Source: Inia geoffrensis | Taxonomy: Eukaryota > Chordata > Mammalia > Artiodactyla > Iniidae | Length of the DNA stretch: 64,000 nt | Assembly: GCA_036417435.1 (NCBI GenBank) | Contig: CM070899.1 | Coordinates: 157,113,494-157,177,493, forward strand | Direction of reading: 5' to 3' | Shown here: positions 46,946 through 59,449 of the stretch, piece after piece | Layout of the letters: every line of letters starts with the position of its first letter | Position numbering within the stretch: the stretch's first letter is position 1 | Made by a program: the position numbers and the translations under genes | Notes under the pieces: model-generated | Told to the model about the DNA's origin: nothing | Database searches by the model: none | The model's input: only the letters and a program-made list of their open reading frames with translations

Positions 46946-48206
46946 TGATCTGGGCCTGATGGAGTAAGGGCATTCACCCTGACTCTCCACTGATGAAATT
47001 ACGGTTCCTGGACAGAATGCATGGAGCAGGTATCTGGGGACTCTGAAAAGTACATGGTGGGAAGATGAGGGAGTGAGGCCAGAATTTACAATGCATCAAA
47101 TTGGTGGGAGGCTGCCCATTTACCTTTCCTCTGTTATTGCCCAGCTTGACTCAAAGGCATCCCCCAAACCTGGAAGGGCACGATGGATTTAGACAAAAAG
47201 AGCTCTAATAAAAGCCTCGTCCTCCTGGTCTGTGGAGCAGGAAAGGGGACTCCTAGGGTCGGAGAGTGAGTGGTCATTTTTCTGTTCTGTCTCTCCCCAG
47301 CCTCATACCATCCCACGGCAGCAATCATGACAGGGGTGACAACAATGGAAGTGGCTGTCAGGTGGGTTCCTAAAGCTCTAGTGGAGAGGAGACCTTCTCT
47401 CTGACCAGAAGAGCTACGGTACCATGAGTAGGGGACAAAGTCTCTTTGCTTTTTCTTTCCCTTTGCCCTCCCATAGATTGGCCCTGGTTGCTGTCACAGT
47501 CATGGGGAGGGTGCAGCAATGTGGGAAACTAAAGCCCTGGCTTTCTGGCCATCAGCTGAGGAAGGGAGGCTCCAGGGGGCTGGACATAAAGGAGAAGAAG
47601 GAGTTCAAGAGAGTTAATCCCAAATCGTTGTATTCAAATTCCTAGGTTCACCTCTGAGCTGCATTGCAAAGGGTTGTCACTAACCAGCACACCACAGGCT
47701 TTGAGAAGCAACTAAAAGGTAGACCACCACCCAGATTCCAGACAGGTTGAAGGAGGTTGCATAAACAGAGCAGATCCAAACAGGATTGCAAAGCCTTTGA
47801 ATATTGAATTGACTTTGGAACCACGGCCCATGGAAAGTGGGCCAGAACTGGCAGTGTGAACCTCACCAGGTCAATGGTCCTTAAAATAGTAACATTCTTC
47901 TTAGGAGTTAAACACATACAGAGAGTCTCATAACGTAATGTTCAAAATGTCCAGGATATAACACAAAATGCCATGTATTTGAAGAACCAGAAAAACTTCA
48001 ACCTGCAAGGAGAAGACAGTCAAAAGATACCAACCCTGAAATGACACAGATCTCAGAATTAACAAACACTTAAAGGCAGCTACTATAACCACATTTCAAT
48101 AAATAAGGGGAAACTCCCTTTAGATGAAAGGGAAGAGAGAAAATTTTAGCAAAGAAATAGAGAATATAAACAAGAGATAAATGAACATTTAAAAGCTGAA
48201 AGCTAC

Positions 48207-48334
48207 AGGGAATTCCCTGGTGGTCCAGTGGTTAGGACGCTGTGCTTTCCCTGCCCAGGTTGCAGGTTCAATCCCTGGTTGGGGAACTAAGATCCCGGAA
48301 GCCGTGCAGTGTGGTATGTCCAAAAAAAACAAAA
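48207..48334 (+). mobile_element. Short tRNA-derived SINE
   Basis: GGGAATTCCCTGGTGGTCCAG, GGTTCAATCCC and a short A-rich tail are present. Repeats CTGAAAGCTAC lie at 48196-48206 and 48335-48345. Confidence 0.94.
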
Positions 48335-49412
48335 CTGAAAGCTACCATAAGTGAAATTTAAAATTCACTGGGGAGCTCAATATCAGAATATAAAACAAAG
48401 GAAGGGGTCAGTAAAATTGCAGATAGAGCAATAGAAACTATCTGATCTAAAGAATAGAGATAAAAACAAAAAACAAAAAACAAAAAAACTTTAATGACAG
48501 GGTCTCAGGATCCTGTGGAACAATATCAAAGGATCTAACATCTCTACCACTGGAATGCCAGAAGGAGAAGTGAAAGACTGTGGTCTTGGAATAATGTTTG
48601 AAGAAATACTGGCTGCAAACTCCCTAAATTTGGTGAAAGATACAAACAAACAGATTCAAGAAGCACAGCAAACCCCAAGCAGGATAAATTCAAATAAATT
48701 CATGACCAAAACATCGTATTCAAAATGCTAAATGTAAAGACAGATGAAAAACTCTTGAAAGCAGCCAGAGAAAAATGACACAAGTCAAGGTACAAGAGTT
48801 TGCATGATGGTGGATTTCTTATCAAAAACCATGGAAGATGGAAGATCGTGGCACAACATTTTTAAAGTACTGAAAGAACAAACAAATGAAGAAACACCTC
48901 AACACTATCCCCCAAGATTCTATACCCAGTGAAAATATCCTACAGGAATGAAGGTGAAATAAAGACATTGTAAGATAAAGGAAAATCAAGAAAATGTGTT
49001 GCCAGTAGACCTGCCCTAAAAAATATTCTAAAAAACATTTTTAGATGTGAGGGAAATGATGCTAGGGGGAAACTGGGAACTTCAGGAACTAAGGAAGTAC
49101 AGAGTGGCAAATATCTGAGTAGACATAACAGACTACTTTTATCCCCTTAAATTCTGAAAGTACAAAGCGTAATACTGTCAGATGGGATTTTCAATGTATG
49201 TAAATATAATATATATGATAACTACAGCGTAGAGGAGGATATGGAGACTAACGTATGCTAAGATTTAAAAATTGCTCTTGAAGTGGTAAAATATTAATTC
49301 TATGTAGATTTTGAAAAGTTAAGAATGTGTATTGTAATACGTAGTGCAACCACTTTTTTTAAAGTACAAAGAGTAAAAACTCAAGAATTAAAATGGAATA
49401 CTAAAGAATATT

Positions 49413-49735
49413 TATTTAAGAATCCATTTTATTTAGTTATTTATTTTTGGTTGCATTGGGTCTTCACTGCTGCACACAGGCTTTCTGTAGTTGTGGCGAG
49501 TGGGGGCTACTTTTCAATGTGGTGTGGGGGCTTCTCATTGCGGCGGCTTCTCTTGTTGCGGAGCACGGGCTCTAGGCGCGTGGGCTTCAGTAGTTGTGGC
49601 ACACAGGCTCAGTAGTTGTGGTTCACAGTCTTAGTTACTCCATGGCATGTGGGATCTTCCCCGGGCCAGGGATCGAACCTGTGTCCTCTGCATTGGCAGG
49701 CTGATTCTTAACCACTGCGCCACCAAGGAAGTCCC
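49413..49735 (-). mobile_element. Long CHR-type SINE, antisense
   Basis: The reverse complement starts GGGACTTCCTTGGTGGCGCAG and has the long body. Direct repeats ACTAAAGAATATT lie at 49400-49412 and 49736-49748. Confidence 0.95.
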
Positions 49736-49940
49736 ACTAAAGAATATTGAAATAATCTAAATGAAAGAAGTAAAAAGGGAAATACCAGAACAAAAAATAA
49801 TGGGAAGGAACAGAAAATAAATAATGAAATGGTGAACTATATCCAAATGAATCAAAAATTACTTTAAATGTAAATGATGTAAACACAGAAATTAAAAGAG
49901 GTTATCAAAATGGAATAAAAAACAGGAACCCTTGTTTTTT

Positions 49941-50146
49941 GGGGTTTTTTTTTGCGGTACGCGGGCCTCTCACTGTTGTGGCCTCTCCCGTCGCGGAGCA
50001 CAGGCTCCGGACGCGCAGGCTCAGTGGCCATGGCTCAGGGGCCCAGCCCCCCCGCAGCATGTGGGATCTTCCCGGACCGGGGCACGAACCCCCGTCCCCT
50101 GCATCGGCAGGCGGACTCTCAACCACTGCGCCACCAGCGAAGCCCA
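49941..50146 (-). mobile_element. Short CHR-type SINE, antisense
   Basis: The reverse complement starts GGCTTCGCTGGTGGCGCAGTGG. A perfect 15-bp repeat GAACCCTTGTTTTTT lies at 49926-49940 and 50147-50161. Confidence 0.96.
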
Positions 50147-50249
50147 GAACCCTTGTTTTTTATATGCAGTTCGTAATAAACCCAAAGGTAGGGATTCAGG
50201 AAATGTTTAGTAGAATTCACCAAGGAAACTCTCTGGATCTGGAGATTCT

Positions 50250-50545
50250 TTTTCAAAAAAAATTTGACTGCAAATTCCATTTTTTCAAATGACAAAACCC
50301 AGGTTTTGATAGTTTGTAGTTTTCAAAGACTTGATTCATTACATCTAAGTTATCAAATTTATTTGCATAGAGTTGTTCATAGAATTCCCTTATTGTCTTT
50401 TTAATATCTGTGGGGTGTGTCATGTACTGACGTAGGTAATTTGTACTTTCTTTTTTCTTTGTCAACCTGGCTTGCAGCTAATTAATTTTATTGAGCTTTT
50501 CAAACAACAATTTTTCTGTTCTACACAATCCCTTACAGTTGGGAT
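50250..50545 (-). mobile_element. LINE-1 ORF2 endonuclease-region fragment, antisense
   Basis: The minus strand at about 50465-50253 encodes a short L1 ORF2 piece containing IREFYEQLYANKFDNLD. It ends near TTCTGTTCTACACAATCCC, where a different ORF2 segment begins. Confidence 0.8.
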
Positions 50546-52640
50546 TTTGATAGAGATTGTGATGAACCTGCAGATCAGTTTGGAGAGTACTGCTATCTTA
50601 ATAATATCGTCTTCCAGTCAATGAACGTGTGATATCTCCCCACTTATTTAGGTCTTCTTCAATTTCTTTCAATGATGTTCTGTAGTTTTTAGCGAAAAAG
50701 TGCTGCACTTGGGTTGTTAAAATTAATCCTAAGTATTTTATTTTTTTTGATGCAATCATAAGTTGAATTGCTTTATTAATTTCATTTTCAGATTCATTGC
50801 TAGTGTATAAGAATGCAATTGATTTTCTATATCTATCTTGTATCCTGCAACCTTGTTGAGATCACTTGTTAGTTATGAGGGTTTTTGTTTTTTTTTTTTA
50901 GTGGAATCCTTATGATTTTCTAAATACTAGATCATGCCATATGCAAATAGATATTGTTTTACTTCTTCTTTATCAATCTGGATGTCTTTTATGTCTTTTT
51001 CTTGCCTAATTCCCCTGGCTAGAAGCTCCAGCATAATGTTAAATAGAAGTGGTCAGAGTAGACATCCTTCTGCTCTTCATCTTAGGAGGAAAGCATTCAG
51101 TCTTCCATAATTAAATGTGATGTTTGCTGTGGGTTTTTCACAGATGCTCTTTGTTAGTTGAGAATGTTCCTTATGTTCCTAGTCTGTTGAGTGTGTTTTT
51201 TTAAAATTATGAAAGAGTGTTGAATTTTATCAAATGATTTTTCTCCATCTTTTGAGATGTCCATGTGGTTTTGTCTTTTATTCTATTAATATAGTTTGTT
51301 ACTATATTATTATTTATTAATACATACGTTATTTTCATATGTTGAACCAACCTTGCATTCCTGGGATAAATACTACTTTGTCGTGATGTATAATTCTTTT
51401 TACAGCTTGCTACCTTTGGCTTTTTAGTATTTCGTTAAGAATTTTTGCATCTATATTACTAAGGGATATTGGTCTCTATTTTTCTTTTCTCATAATATCT
51501 CTGATTTGGGCAGGTGAGAATTCTACCAATGAACCACCAATGCTGTCTCTGGTTTTGGAATCAGGGTAATCTTGGCCTTATAGAATGAGTTGGGAAGTGT
51601 GCCCACCCCTTCTATTTTATGGACATGTATGTGAAGGATTCCTACTAATTTTCTTTAAACATTTGGTAGAATTCATCACTGAAGCCATGTGGTTCTAGGC
51701 TTTTCTTTGTGGGAAGTTTAGTGATTATTATTCAATCTCTTCACTTGTTATACGTATGTCTATTCAGATTTTCTATTTCTTCTTGAGTTGTTTTCAATAG
51801 TTTGTGTCTTTCTAGAAGCTTGTCCGTTTCACCTAGATTATTTAATTTGTTGGCATGCAGTTGTTCATAGTATTCCCTTATAACCCTTTCTATTTCTGAA
51901 TAGAACTTCCATTTCAGTAGTGATATCTCCTCTTTTATTTCTAATTTAGTCATTTAAGTCCTCTTTCTTTCTTTCTATGGGGGGGGGGGGGCGCGGAACT
52001 AACCTATTTAAAAGTTTGATAATTTTGTTGATATTTTCAAAGAATTTAACTTGTGGTTTCACTGATTTTCTGTATTGTTTTTCTTATTCTCTATTTAATT
52101 TATTTCAGCTCTAATCTTTTTTTTTTTTTTTTTTTTTTTTTTGTGGTACGCGGGCCTCTCACTGCTGTGGCCTCTCCCGTCATGGAGCATAGGCTCCACG
52201 GCCATGGCTCACGGGCCCAGCCGCTCTGCGGCATGTGGGATCTTCCCTGACCCGGGCACGAACCCGCGTCCCCCGCATCGGCAGGCGGACTCTCAACCAC
52301 TGCGCCACCAGGGAAGCCCTCAGCTCTAATCTTTATTACATCCTTCCTCTGCCTGATTTGTGTTTAGTTTTCTCCATTTTTTCTAGTTTCTTAAGGTGGA
52401 AGTTTAGGTTCTTATTTGACATCTTTGTTTTTTTAAAATGTAGGTACTTACAGCTATAAATTTCCCTCTAAGCTGTGATTTCATGACATCCATAAGTTTT
52501 GGTATAATTTGCTTTCATTTGATTCATCTCAAACTATTTTGTAATCTCCTTTGTGATTTCTTTTCGGACCCTTTGGTTATTTAAGAGTGTTTTGCTTTGT
52601 TTCCATATATTTGCACATTTATCAAATTTTCTTCCAAATG
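50546..52640 (-). mobile_element. LINE-1 ORF2 fragment (reverse transcriptase side to endonuclease side), antisense
   Basis: Reversed ORF2 blocks appear in order: CTTCAATTTCTTTCAATGATG, CCTTGTTGAGATCACTTG, TTGAACCAACCTTGCATTCC, and near 51953-51741 a frame with IREYYEQLHANKLNNL. Stops and frameshifts are frequent. It is interrupted by a SINE at 52120-52319. A G-run of about 13 is at 51979-51991. Confidence 0.88.
52120..52319 (-). mobile_element. Short CHR-type SINE, antisense
   Basis: The reverse complement starts GGGCTTCCCTGGTGGCGCAGTGG. There is a short internal deletion relative to its relatives (core ACGGCCATGG joined to CTCCATGACGG). Direct repeats TCAGCTCTAATCTTT lie at 52105-52119 and 52320-52334. 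Confidence 0.96.
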
Positions 52641-53700
52641 ATTTCTGGAAAATGTGCAAAGGCAATTCCATGAAAAAAAGTAGGTTTTTGAACAAATAAC
52701 AATGTAACGATTGGGCATTCATGTACAAAAATAAACCTCAATCTAACCTTTGCGTGTTGCAAAAAATGTATTCAAAGTTGATCATAAATCTAAATGTAAA
52801 ATGTAAAACTATAAGCTTTTTAGAAGTAAATATAGCGGAGAGTTCTTAAACATGGCATCAAAAGCATAATCTATTTAAAAAATGTAAACTGGAGTTCACC
52901 AAAAGTTAACACTTTTACTCTACATAAGGTACCATTAAAATAATGAAAAGGCAAGCTACAAACTTAGAGATAATATTTGTAAGTGACAGATCTGACATAT
53001 ATCCAGAATATATAAAGCAATCCCTCAAACTTAACATTAAGAAACAACCCAGTTTTTTAACCGAGCAATACCAAGTGTGGGTGAGGATGCATTCATTGCT
53101 GGTGGAAATGTAAAATGGCTCAGCCACAGTCTAGCAGGTTCATATAAATTTAAGTATTTACATTTACCATATGACCCAGCAATCCCACTTCTAAGAATTT
53201 TCCCTGGAGAAGTAAAAACTTAGGTTTATGCCTGTACACAAAATGTTACAGCAGCTCTTTTCTTAATCACCAAAAACTGGAAACAACCAAATATCCTTCA
53301 GTGAATGGATGGATAAGCATTCTTACAATGGAATACTTCCCAGCAATCAAAAGGCCAGATTACAGATACCTGCAACCACATTGATGAACCACAAAGGTAT
53401 TAATCTGGGTGAAAGAAGCCAGTGCAAAAAAGTTACATACTGTGTGATTCTATTTATATGACATTCTAGAAATGACAAAAATATGGGGCAAGAGCACAGA
53501 CTAGGGGTTTCCTAGATTTAGGTGTGGGCAGAGATTCTGACCACAGAGGGCAGCATAAAGGAATTTGGGGGGACGTGAAACTGTTCTGTATCCTGGAGGT
53601 GGTGGTTAAGCAAATCTACACATGTATTAACATGCACAGGACTGTACTCCAAGAAAAGAAAAGGTCATTTTACTGTGTGTTAGTGTTAACAATATAAATC
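52641..53700 (+). mobile_element. Old LINE-1 ORF2 3' part and 3' UTR
   Basis: ATGACCCAGCAATCCCACTTC, CTGGAAACAACCAAATATCC, CAATGGAATACTTCCCAGC and GTTCTGTATCCTGGAGGTGG give the plus-strand order of an L1M 3' end. It is head-to-head with the antisense L1 to its left. Degraded. Confidence 0.82.
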
Positions 53701-54845
53701 TGAAAAACAAATTCTGGATGGTCTTAACAGAAGACGAAACGTGCAGAAGAAAAGGTAATGAGCTTGAAGGCCAGAAGAAGCACAGAGAGAAAAACAGCTG
53801 AGGGACACGAACACGCTCACCTGTATGGCAATATCAAGGAGTGAAAGTTACCTCTACTTGGAATCCTCAGAGAGGGCGTGGGCAGATAAAATATATGAAG
53901 AAATAGTGATGGAAAACGTTCCCAATTTGATGAAAAATATAAACACACAAATCTAAAGCATGCAATGAAACCTAAGAAGAATCAATACGAAGAAAATCAC
54001 AGCAAAGGTCATTTTATTCAAATCACTAAAATGGTGTGATGAGAAAATCTTAAAATCGACCAGGAGTAAAAGACACATTATGTATGGAGAACAAAGTTAA
54101 TAATGCACATGAGAAACAATGCAGGGCAGAAGACAGTCAAGTGAATGTCTCTAAAGTGCTCGGGGCCAGGGAAGTGATAACGTTGTGGAGTAGAACAAAT
54201 TTCTTCAGAAGAAAGTTGACAGTTTACAACAATAATATCAATGTGTTATGGGATTTATTACTTATGTAGAAGTAATGTATCTGATAACAAAGGCTGGAAG
54301 GGGGAGATGAAAGTCCATGATTTTAAGGTTTACATCTTATTTGAGCAAGTAGAATATTACTTAAAAAGTTAACAATGGACATTATAAAGCTAAAGTCACT
54401 AGTAAAAGGATAAAGATAATAGATATAGTTAATGAGCCAATAGAAGAGATTAAATGGAATAGTTAGAAATACAAATCTAAAAAAAGGAAAGAAAAAACGA
54501 ACAGGTGGACAAAAAGAAGGCAAATAGCAAGATGGAGATTTAAAGCCAGCCGTAACAATAATTTTAAAGAAAAAACTAAATTAAAAGGCAGAGAATGTTG
54601 TACTGAATTTAAAAAAAGACCCAAATAATATTGTTATCTATAAGAGATATACTTTTAATATAAATCCCAGAGAGGTAAACAGTAAAAATATGGAAAAATA
54701 TGTATTATGCAAACACTAATCATAGGTAATTTGAATTGCTTCCTTAATACCAGATAAGGTAGACTTCAGAAAAGTAGTACTAGATAAGGAAGAACATTTC
54801 ATATTAATAAAAATATCCATTCACCAAAAAGACATAATCATCTAC
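53701..54845 (+). mobile_element. Old LINE-1 ORF1/ORF2-leader fragment
   Basis: A-rich sequence with AAAATGGTGTGATGAGAAAATC, ATCCATTCACCAAAAAGAC and similar phrases of the L1 ORF1 to ORF2 region. It is continued after an MLT1 insertion by clear ORF2 endonuclease sequence at 55195. Confidence 0.6.
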
Positions 54846-54849
54846 TATG

Positions 54850-55188
54850 GATGAACTGTGTCCCACCCCCAGTATATACATTGAAGCCTTAATACCCAAT
54901 GTGACTATATCAGGAGATTGTCTTTAGGGGGCAATTAAGTTTCAGTGCGGTCGTAAGGGTGGAGCCCTAATCCAATAGGACCTTATAAGAAGGGAAGAGA
55001 CCAGAACTCTGTCTCTGTCTGTCTGGCACATAAAGAGCCCAGTGGGAGACTACCAAGGAGAGAGACTTTGCCAGAAACCAAACCCTATTGAACCTTATCT
55101 TGGACTTCCTAGCCTCCAGAATTAACGTCTGCTGTTTAAGCCACCCAGTCTATGATATTTATGACGCAGGCCCAGCCAACTAAGGCAG
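54850..55188 (+). mobile_element. MLT1-type LTR inserted in LINE-1
   Basis: GGATGAACTGTGTCCCACCC, GGGTGGAGCCCTAATCCAATAG, CTTATCTTGGACTTCCTAGCC and GCCACCCAGTCTATGATATT are MLT1 motifs in order. Short similar sequences TCATC and GCATC flank it, consistent with a decayed 5-bp target duplication. Confidence 0.82.
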
Positions 55189-55194
55189 CATCTT

Positions 55195-55735
55195 AAATGC
55201 ATATGCACATAATAAGAGCTTCAAAACACACCAGGCAAAAACGCATGGAACTGAAAAGAGAGATAGACAAGCCTCTTATTATAGTGGGAGATTTCAACAC
55301 CAGATGCCCAGAAAAGCCTTAAGGATACAGAAGACTTGAACAATGCTATCGACCTACTTGACCTAATTGACATGTAATCACACAACTGCAGAGGCACGTT
55401 ATTTTCATGTGCACAAGTGGCATTCACCAAACAGGCCATGTGTTGGGTCATAAACCAGATCTCAGTACACTTAAAAGAGTTGGAAAAAGTACAGTAGTAT
55501 AGGACTCTGACCACAGTGAAATTCAACTAGAAATCGGTGGCCTGAAGGTGTCTGGAGTCACCACATACTTGGAAGTTATACAAGATACTCCTAAAAATTC
55601 CATGGGTCAAAGGAGAAATAACAGGGAGGATTAGACAGTCTTTTGGACGGTATGATAGTGAAAACACAACCTATCAAAAATCTCAGGATACAGTTAAATA
55701 GTGTTTTGAGGGAAACTGAGGGCTTTAAATTCTTG
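55195..55735 (+). mobile_element. LINE-1 ORF2 endonuclease-domain fragment
   Basis: AGAGATAGACAAGCC..GTGGGAGATTTCAACACC, GTTGGGTCATAAACCAGATC, CTCTGACCACAGTGAAATTC and CCATGGGTCAAAGGAG follow ORF2 endonuclease to linker. Stops interrupt it. Confidence 0.85.
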
Positions 55736-57328
55736 TATTAGAAAGGAGACAGGTGAGTGACACCTGTATCCATGACACTTCGGGAGCGGGCAAAGATGAC
55801 ACAGGATGGGCAGTGTGGCAGAGCGAGGGGTTAGGCATGGGGTCCTGAGCAAACAGAGGGAACCAGACAGGTGAGTCAGTGCCTGGTGGGGGACTGGGGG
55901 GTTGGGGCCCGAGCGCCTTGAGTCTGAAGATGGAATCATGCTTTCTGGAGTTCACTGCCACCCAAATGCCCAGAGAAGCCGACGGGCAGTTTGGCTGGTG
56001 CTGGCAGAGGAGGTTGGAGCTGACGGGGGTGGGGTTTGGTGGGCGGCTGAGATCTGGTGGTGCAGGGGCTCAGACACCTAGCCAGCCCGGGTCTGTCTGA
56101 AGCCTCACAGCCTCCTTCCTGGAACTGCCTGCCTGGGTTTTCGCATCCCCTCTCTCTGAGCGGGAGCAGGCGGGGCTGCTGTTCTGACCTTGCAGTGAAA
56201 TCTGAATAATTGATGCTCCAGTCTAATGTTTCACCCAATTGTCATAAGGCAAGAAACACAAGCCCAGTGTGCAGGGAACAGGGCCCAGGACAAAGGCCGT
56301 TTTCATCACCCCCGTTCCCCGGCCTCAGGTCTGGGGGGGCGGGGGGGGTTCTCCCCAGCACATGATCTGTGACAGTCGTCCTGTGTTCTCTCACCTCCCG
56401 GGGGAGCAGAGGGAGGGATGATTGGGGAGGAGGCTCCCCCAAGGACAGCGGAGCGAGGCTGCCTCTCTGCCCCCACCCCCTCCTGGCATGTGTCATCCGG
56501 AGCGTGTGCCCAGCTGTTGCTGGCTACCCGCTTGGCACTGCCTTCTCTGCTCAGTGCTGCTGCACGGCTGGCCCTATAAACACAGAGCTCTCACCCAAAC
56601 AAACAGTGTAGATGGGGCCCCAGGGGCCTGCGGGCTCTGCGTGCTGGGCGGCGGGTACCCGGGGAAGGGGGTGGGGAGGACATCCGAAGGACTCCCTGAG
56701 CTCCAGGCAGAGTCCAACCCTTCTGGATTTCTGGCACTGGGGGGCTACGTATCATCTGTCACACCCTGAGGGAAACACCCACAGTCGATGAACCACAAAC
56801 ACACAGTTCCGTGAGCAGGGAGTAGGTGACAGTCAGACCGCTTCTGAGTAGGCACCCACTGCCGTGACAGCATGTCTGGGCAGGAGCGGGGATTGCATGG
56901 GGGTGTTGACGCCAATCTGGTCACCGTTGGAGCTGCAGGAACAGGACTGGTGGGGTGGGATGTGGTTGGCTTCCCTGCAAGGTTTCCCAAATCAGTCATC
57001 CGTACTGTCCTGGAATGGCCCAGAAATCCCTGGTGAGCTCAAGTGAAGCCCACTCTCCCCAGGTGAAGAGCACTGGGCCCTGGAGTCACTTTTGTAGGTT
57101 TGGGGCTCAGAGAATTAAGAGGGTCCACACCTTCTCCAGACGAAGGAAGGAACATCCCGGAAAGAAGATGAGGTTCTCTGGCCAGGTGTGGGGACCTTGC
57201 TGGCAGCATCTGGCAGCTTGCAGACCAAGCCTGGGTTTCTGGTGGTGAGAAAGGGCGTGGGACTTGAAGACTGCGGGGCAGAGCTGAGAGCAGGCCCAGC
57301 GCAGAACCAAAGTGCAGGCCCTTTGTTC
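55736..57328. other. GC-rich intergenic DNA, nothing recognised
   Basis: An abrupt return to GC-rich sequence after the L1 block. No gene or repeat is supported. Confidence 0.5.
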
Positions 57329-57341
57329 AAAAAGGCACAGG

Positions 57342-57550
57342 GGCTTCCCTGGTGGCGCAGTGGTTGAGAGTCTGCCTGCCGATGCAGGGGACACGGGTTC
57401 GTGCCTCGGTCCGGGAAGATCCCACATGCCGCAGAGTGGCTGGGCCCGTGAGCCATGGCCGCTGAGCCTGTGCGTCCGGAGCCTGTGATCCGCAATGGGA
57501 GAGACCACGACAGTGAGAGGTCCGCGTATCGCCAAAAAAAAAAAAAAAAA
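57342..57550 (+). mobile_element. Short CHR-type SINE
   Basis: GGCTTCCCTGGTGGCGCAGTGG, GGTTCGTGCC and an A-run of about 20. Repeats AAAAAGGCACAGG (57329-57341) and AAAAAGGCCCAGG (57551-57563) flank it. Confidence 0.95.
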
Positions 57551-57852
57551 AAAAAGGCCCAGGACGCGGCGGGGTGGGAGGAGCGTTATCCTTTCTTCCA
57601 GGTCTCTCAACCTGTCATGGGTTTTTAACATTTTCTCTTGACTATTGTACTCCTTTGGACTTTGCATTTGTGGAGTGAGTGCAGACCCTCAGGGCTGCCC
57701 AGGCAGGCTCTGCCCTGCACATCTGTGTGTGGGGTGTGTGTGCCTGACCCTCCCCGTACCCCATCCGGGCCCCCCAGAGAGTGGGCAGCTGACAACCCCC
57801 ACTGACTTCCCTTACAAAATGCAGATTGAAGGATAAAACTATGAAGAATTTC

Positions 57853-58228
57853 AAGGGACTTCCCTGGTGGCGCAGTTGTTAAGAATCCGCCTGCCAAGGC
57901 AGGGGACACGGGTTCGAGCCCTGGTCCAGGAAGATCCCACATGCCGAGGAGCAGCAAAGCCCATGTGCCACGACTACTGAGCCTGCGCTCTAGAGCCCGT
58001 GAGCCACAGCTACTGAGCCCACGTGCCGCAACTACTGAAGCCCACACGCCTAGAGGCCGTGCTCTGCAACAAGAAGCCACCACGATGAGAAGCCCGCACA
58101 CCGCAACGAAGAGTGGCCCCCGCTCACCGCAACTAGAGAAAGCCCGCGCACAGCAGCAACAAAGACCAAACGCAGGCAAAAATAAAAATAAATAAATAAA
58201 ATAATTGGAATCTTCTTAAAACAAAAAA
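57853..58228 (+). mobile_element. Long CHR-type SINE
   Basis: GGACTTCCCTGGTGGCGCAG, GGTTCGAGCCC, repeated CTACTGAGCCC blocks and an AAATAAATAAATAAA tail. Repeats AAGAATTTC lie at 57844-57852 and 58229-58237. It is near full length for the long class. Confidence 0.95.
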
Positions 58229-58237
58229 AGAATTTCT

Positions 58238-59449
58238 AAAGGGTGACTGCAGAGTCTTAAATCCTAAGCATGGCCCCTTCTGAGCGCTGGGCCTGTGCAG
58301 AGGTGGCACCCTCCCAGCTGGCTGTGTCTCCTGGGGCCTTTCTAAGACTAAGAGTGCTGGGCGCCCTGCTTGGGAGGCTGCTGGGTCTGGGTCAAGCCTT
58401 CACCCCAGGCAGCCTGAGGCAGCCATACCAGCATGGAGAGTCAAGTTCAAGGCGGAGGGAAAGCCGTGCTGAACTGGAAACGGGATGGGAGCACACACCA
58501 GGGAGCTCCGTCCAGACCCTTTCTGGAGAGCCCTCATCCCACAGACCCCCTGGGAAAACAACCACCCAAGACAATGGCCCCCGGGGCCAAAGACCTGCTG
58601 ACACAGTGGGTACAGAAGCCAGCCCCCTTCCCCTTCTGGGGCAGTTGCAGAGGCCCCAGGGTGACTGTAGGGCCCGCTGAGGCCTCAGATGCCATGACAT
58701 CCTGGGTCCTTCACCCCTCTGCCCAGTCCTGCCCTCTTCCCTTCTTTCCACTTTCGGGGTGCGTCTCCCAGTAAGAAGACTCTACATGGGATCACTTGCC
58801 AATGCCTGGCACACATGGTTCAGGCACAAGTGGTGGGTGGAACAAGCCATAGCCAAGGGGCTGCAGCCCTTTCACCAAGGGCGAGCCAAGACGCAGTCCA
58901 GGGAACGGGACCTGCTGGCTGCCTGGGAGGGGTGTGAGGGACACAGGAGCAGGGGGCAGGCTGCTCTGAGACCACTGGTTGTGGAAGAGAGACATGACAG
59001 GCCAATTCAGCCCAAAACGTGAAGGCCGGCAGACGTCCCTGGAGCATCTCAGGAACTCTGATCTGGTGGGTGGTGAGGTTTGGGGGATAAAAGAGAGGAT
59101 GAATGAGGCTCAGGAGTTCCTCCTACGAGGGGTGGAGCTCTCGGCCTCGGAGGGAGACTTCTGCAAGGTCAGGGCTGTGGCGGGAGAGGTCTGGGTACAT
59201 GCAGAGGAGAACCTGAACTGCAGATCCCTTGAGCGCGCAGGCCTGTGTGAGCGACCCCTCCCTTGCAGGCGGAAGTGCTCACCCCCACTCCCATCCTGCT
59301 AGAGGCCCACCCCGCCTGGCAGGTGTCTCACCAGACAATGGCTCCCTGGGGACCTACCTCCACCCTCCCTCCCTCTGGCAACCTGACTGCAGCGTTAAAT
59401 CCCAGTGCAGCCTGACTGGGGAGGCGTGGACCTGCTGAGGGAGGGGAGA
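58238..59449. other. Intergenic DNA, nothing recognised
   Basis: GC-rich unique sequence, no supported gene. Confidence 0.5.

Larger units (their letters stand above)
46946..49940 (+). mobile_element. Old LINE-1 (5' region, ORF1 and start of ORF2), with SINE insertions
   Basis: ORF1-type phrases run from about 47945 to 49100: GATATAACACAAAATGCCATG, GATCTAACATCTCTACCACTGG, TTCAAGAAGCACAGCAAACC and GAAAATATCCTACAGGAATG. ORF2-type AATGTAAATGATGTAAACAC lies near 49870. Multiple stops make it non-coding. 46946-47900 is probably its 5' untranslated part. SINEs at 48207-48334 and 49413-49735 interrupt it. Confidence 0.75.
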
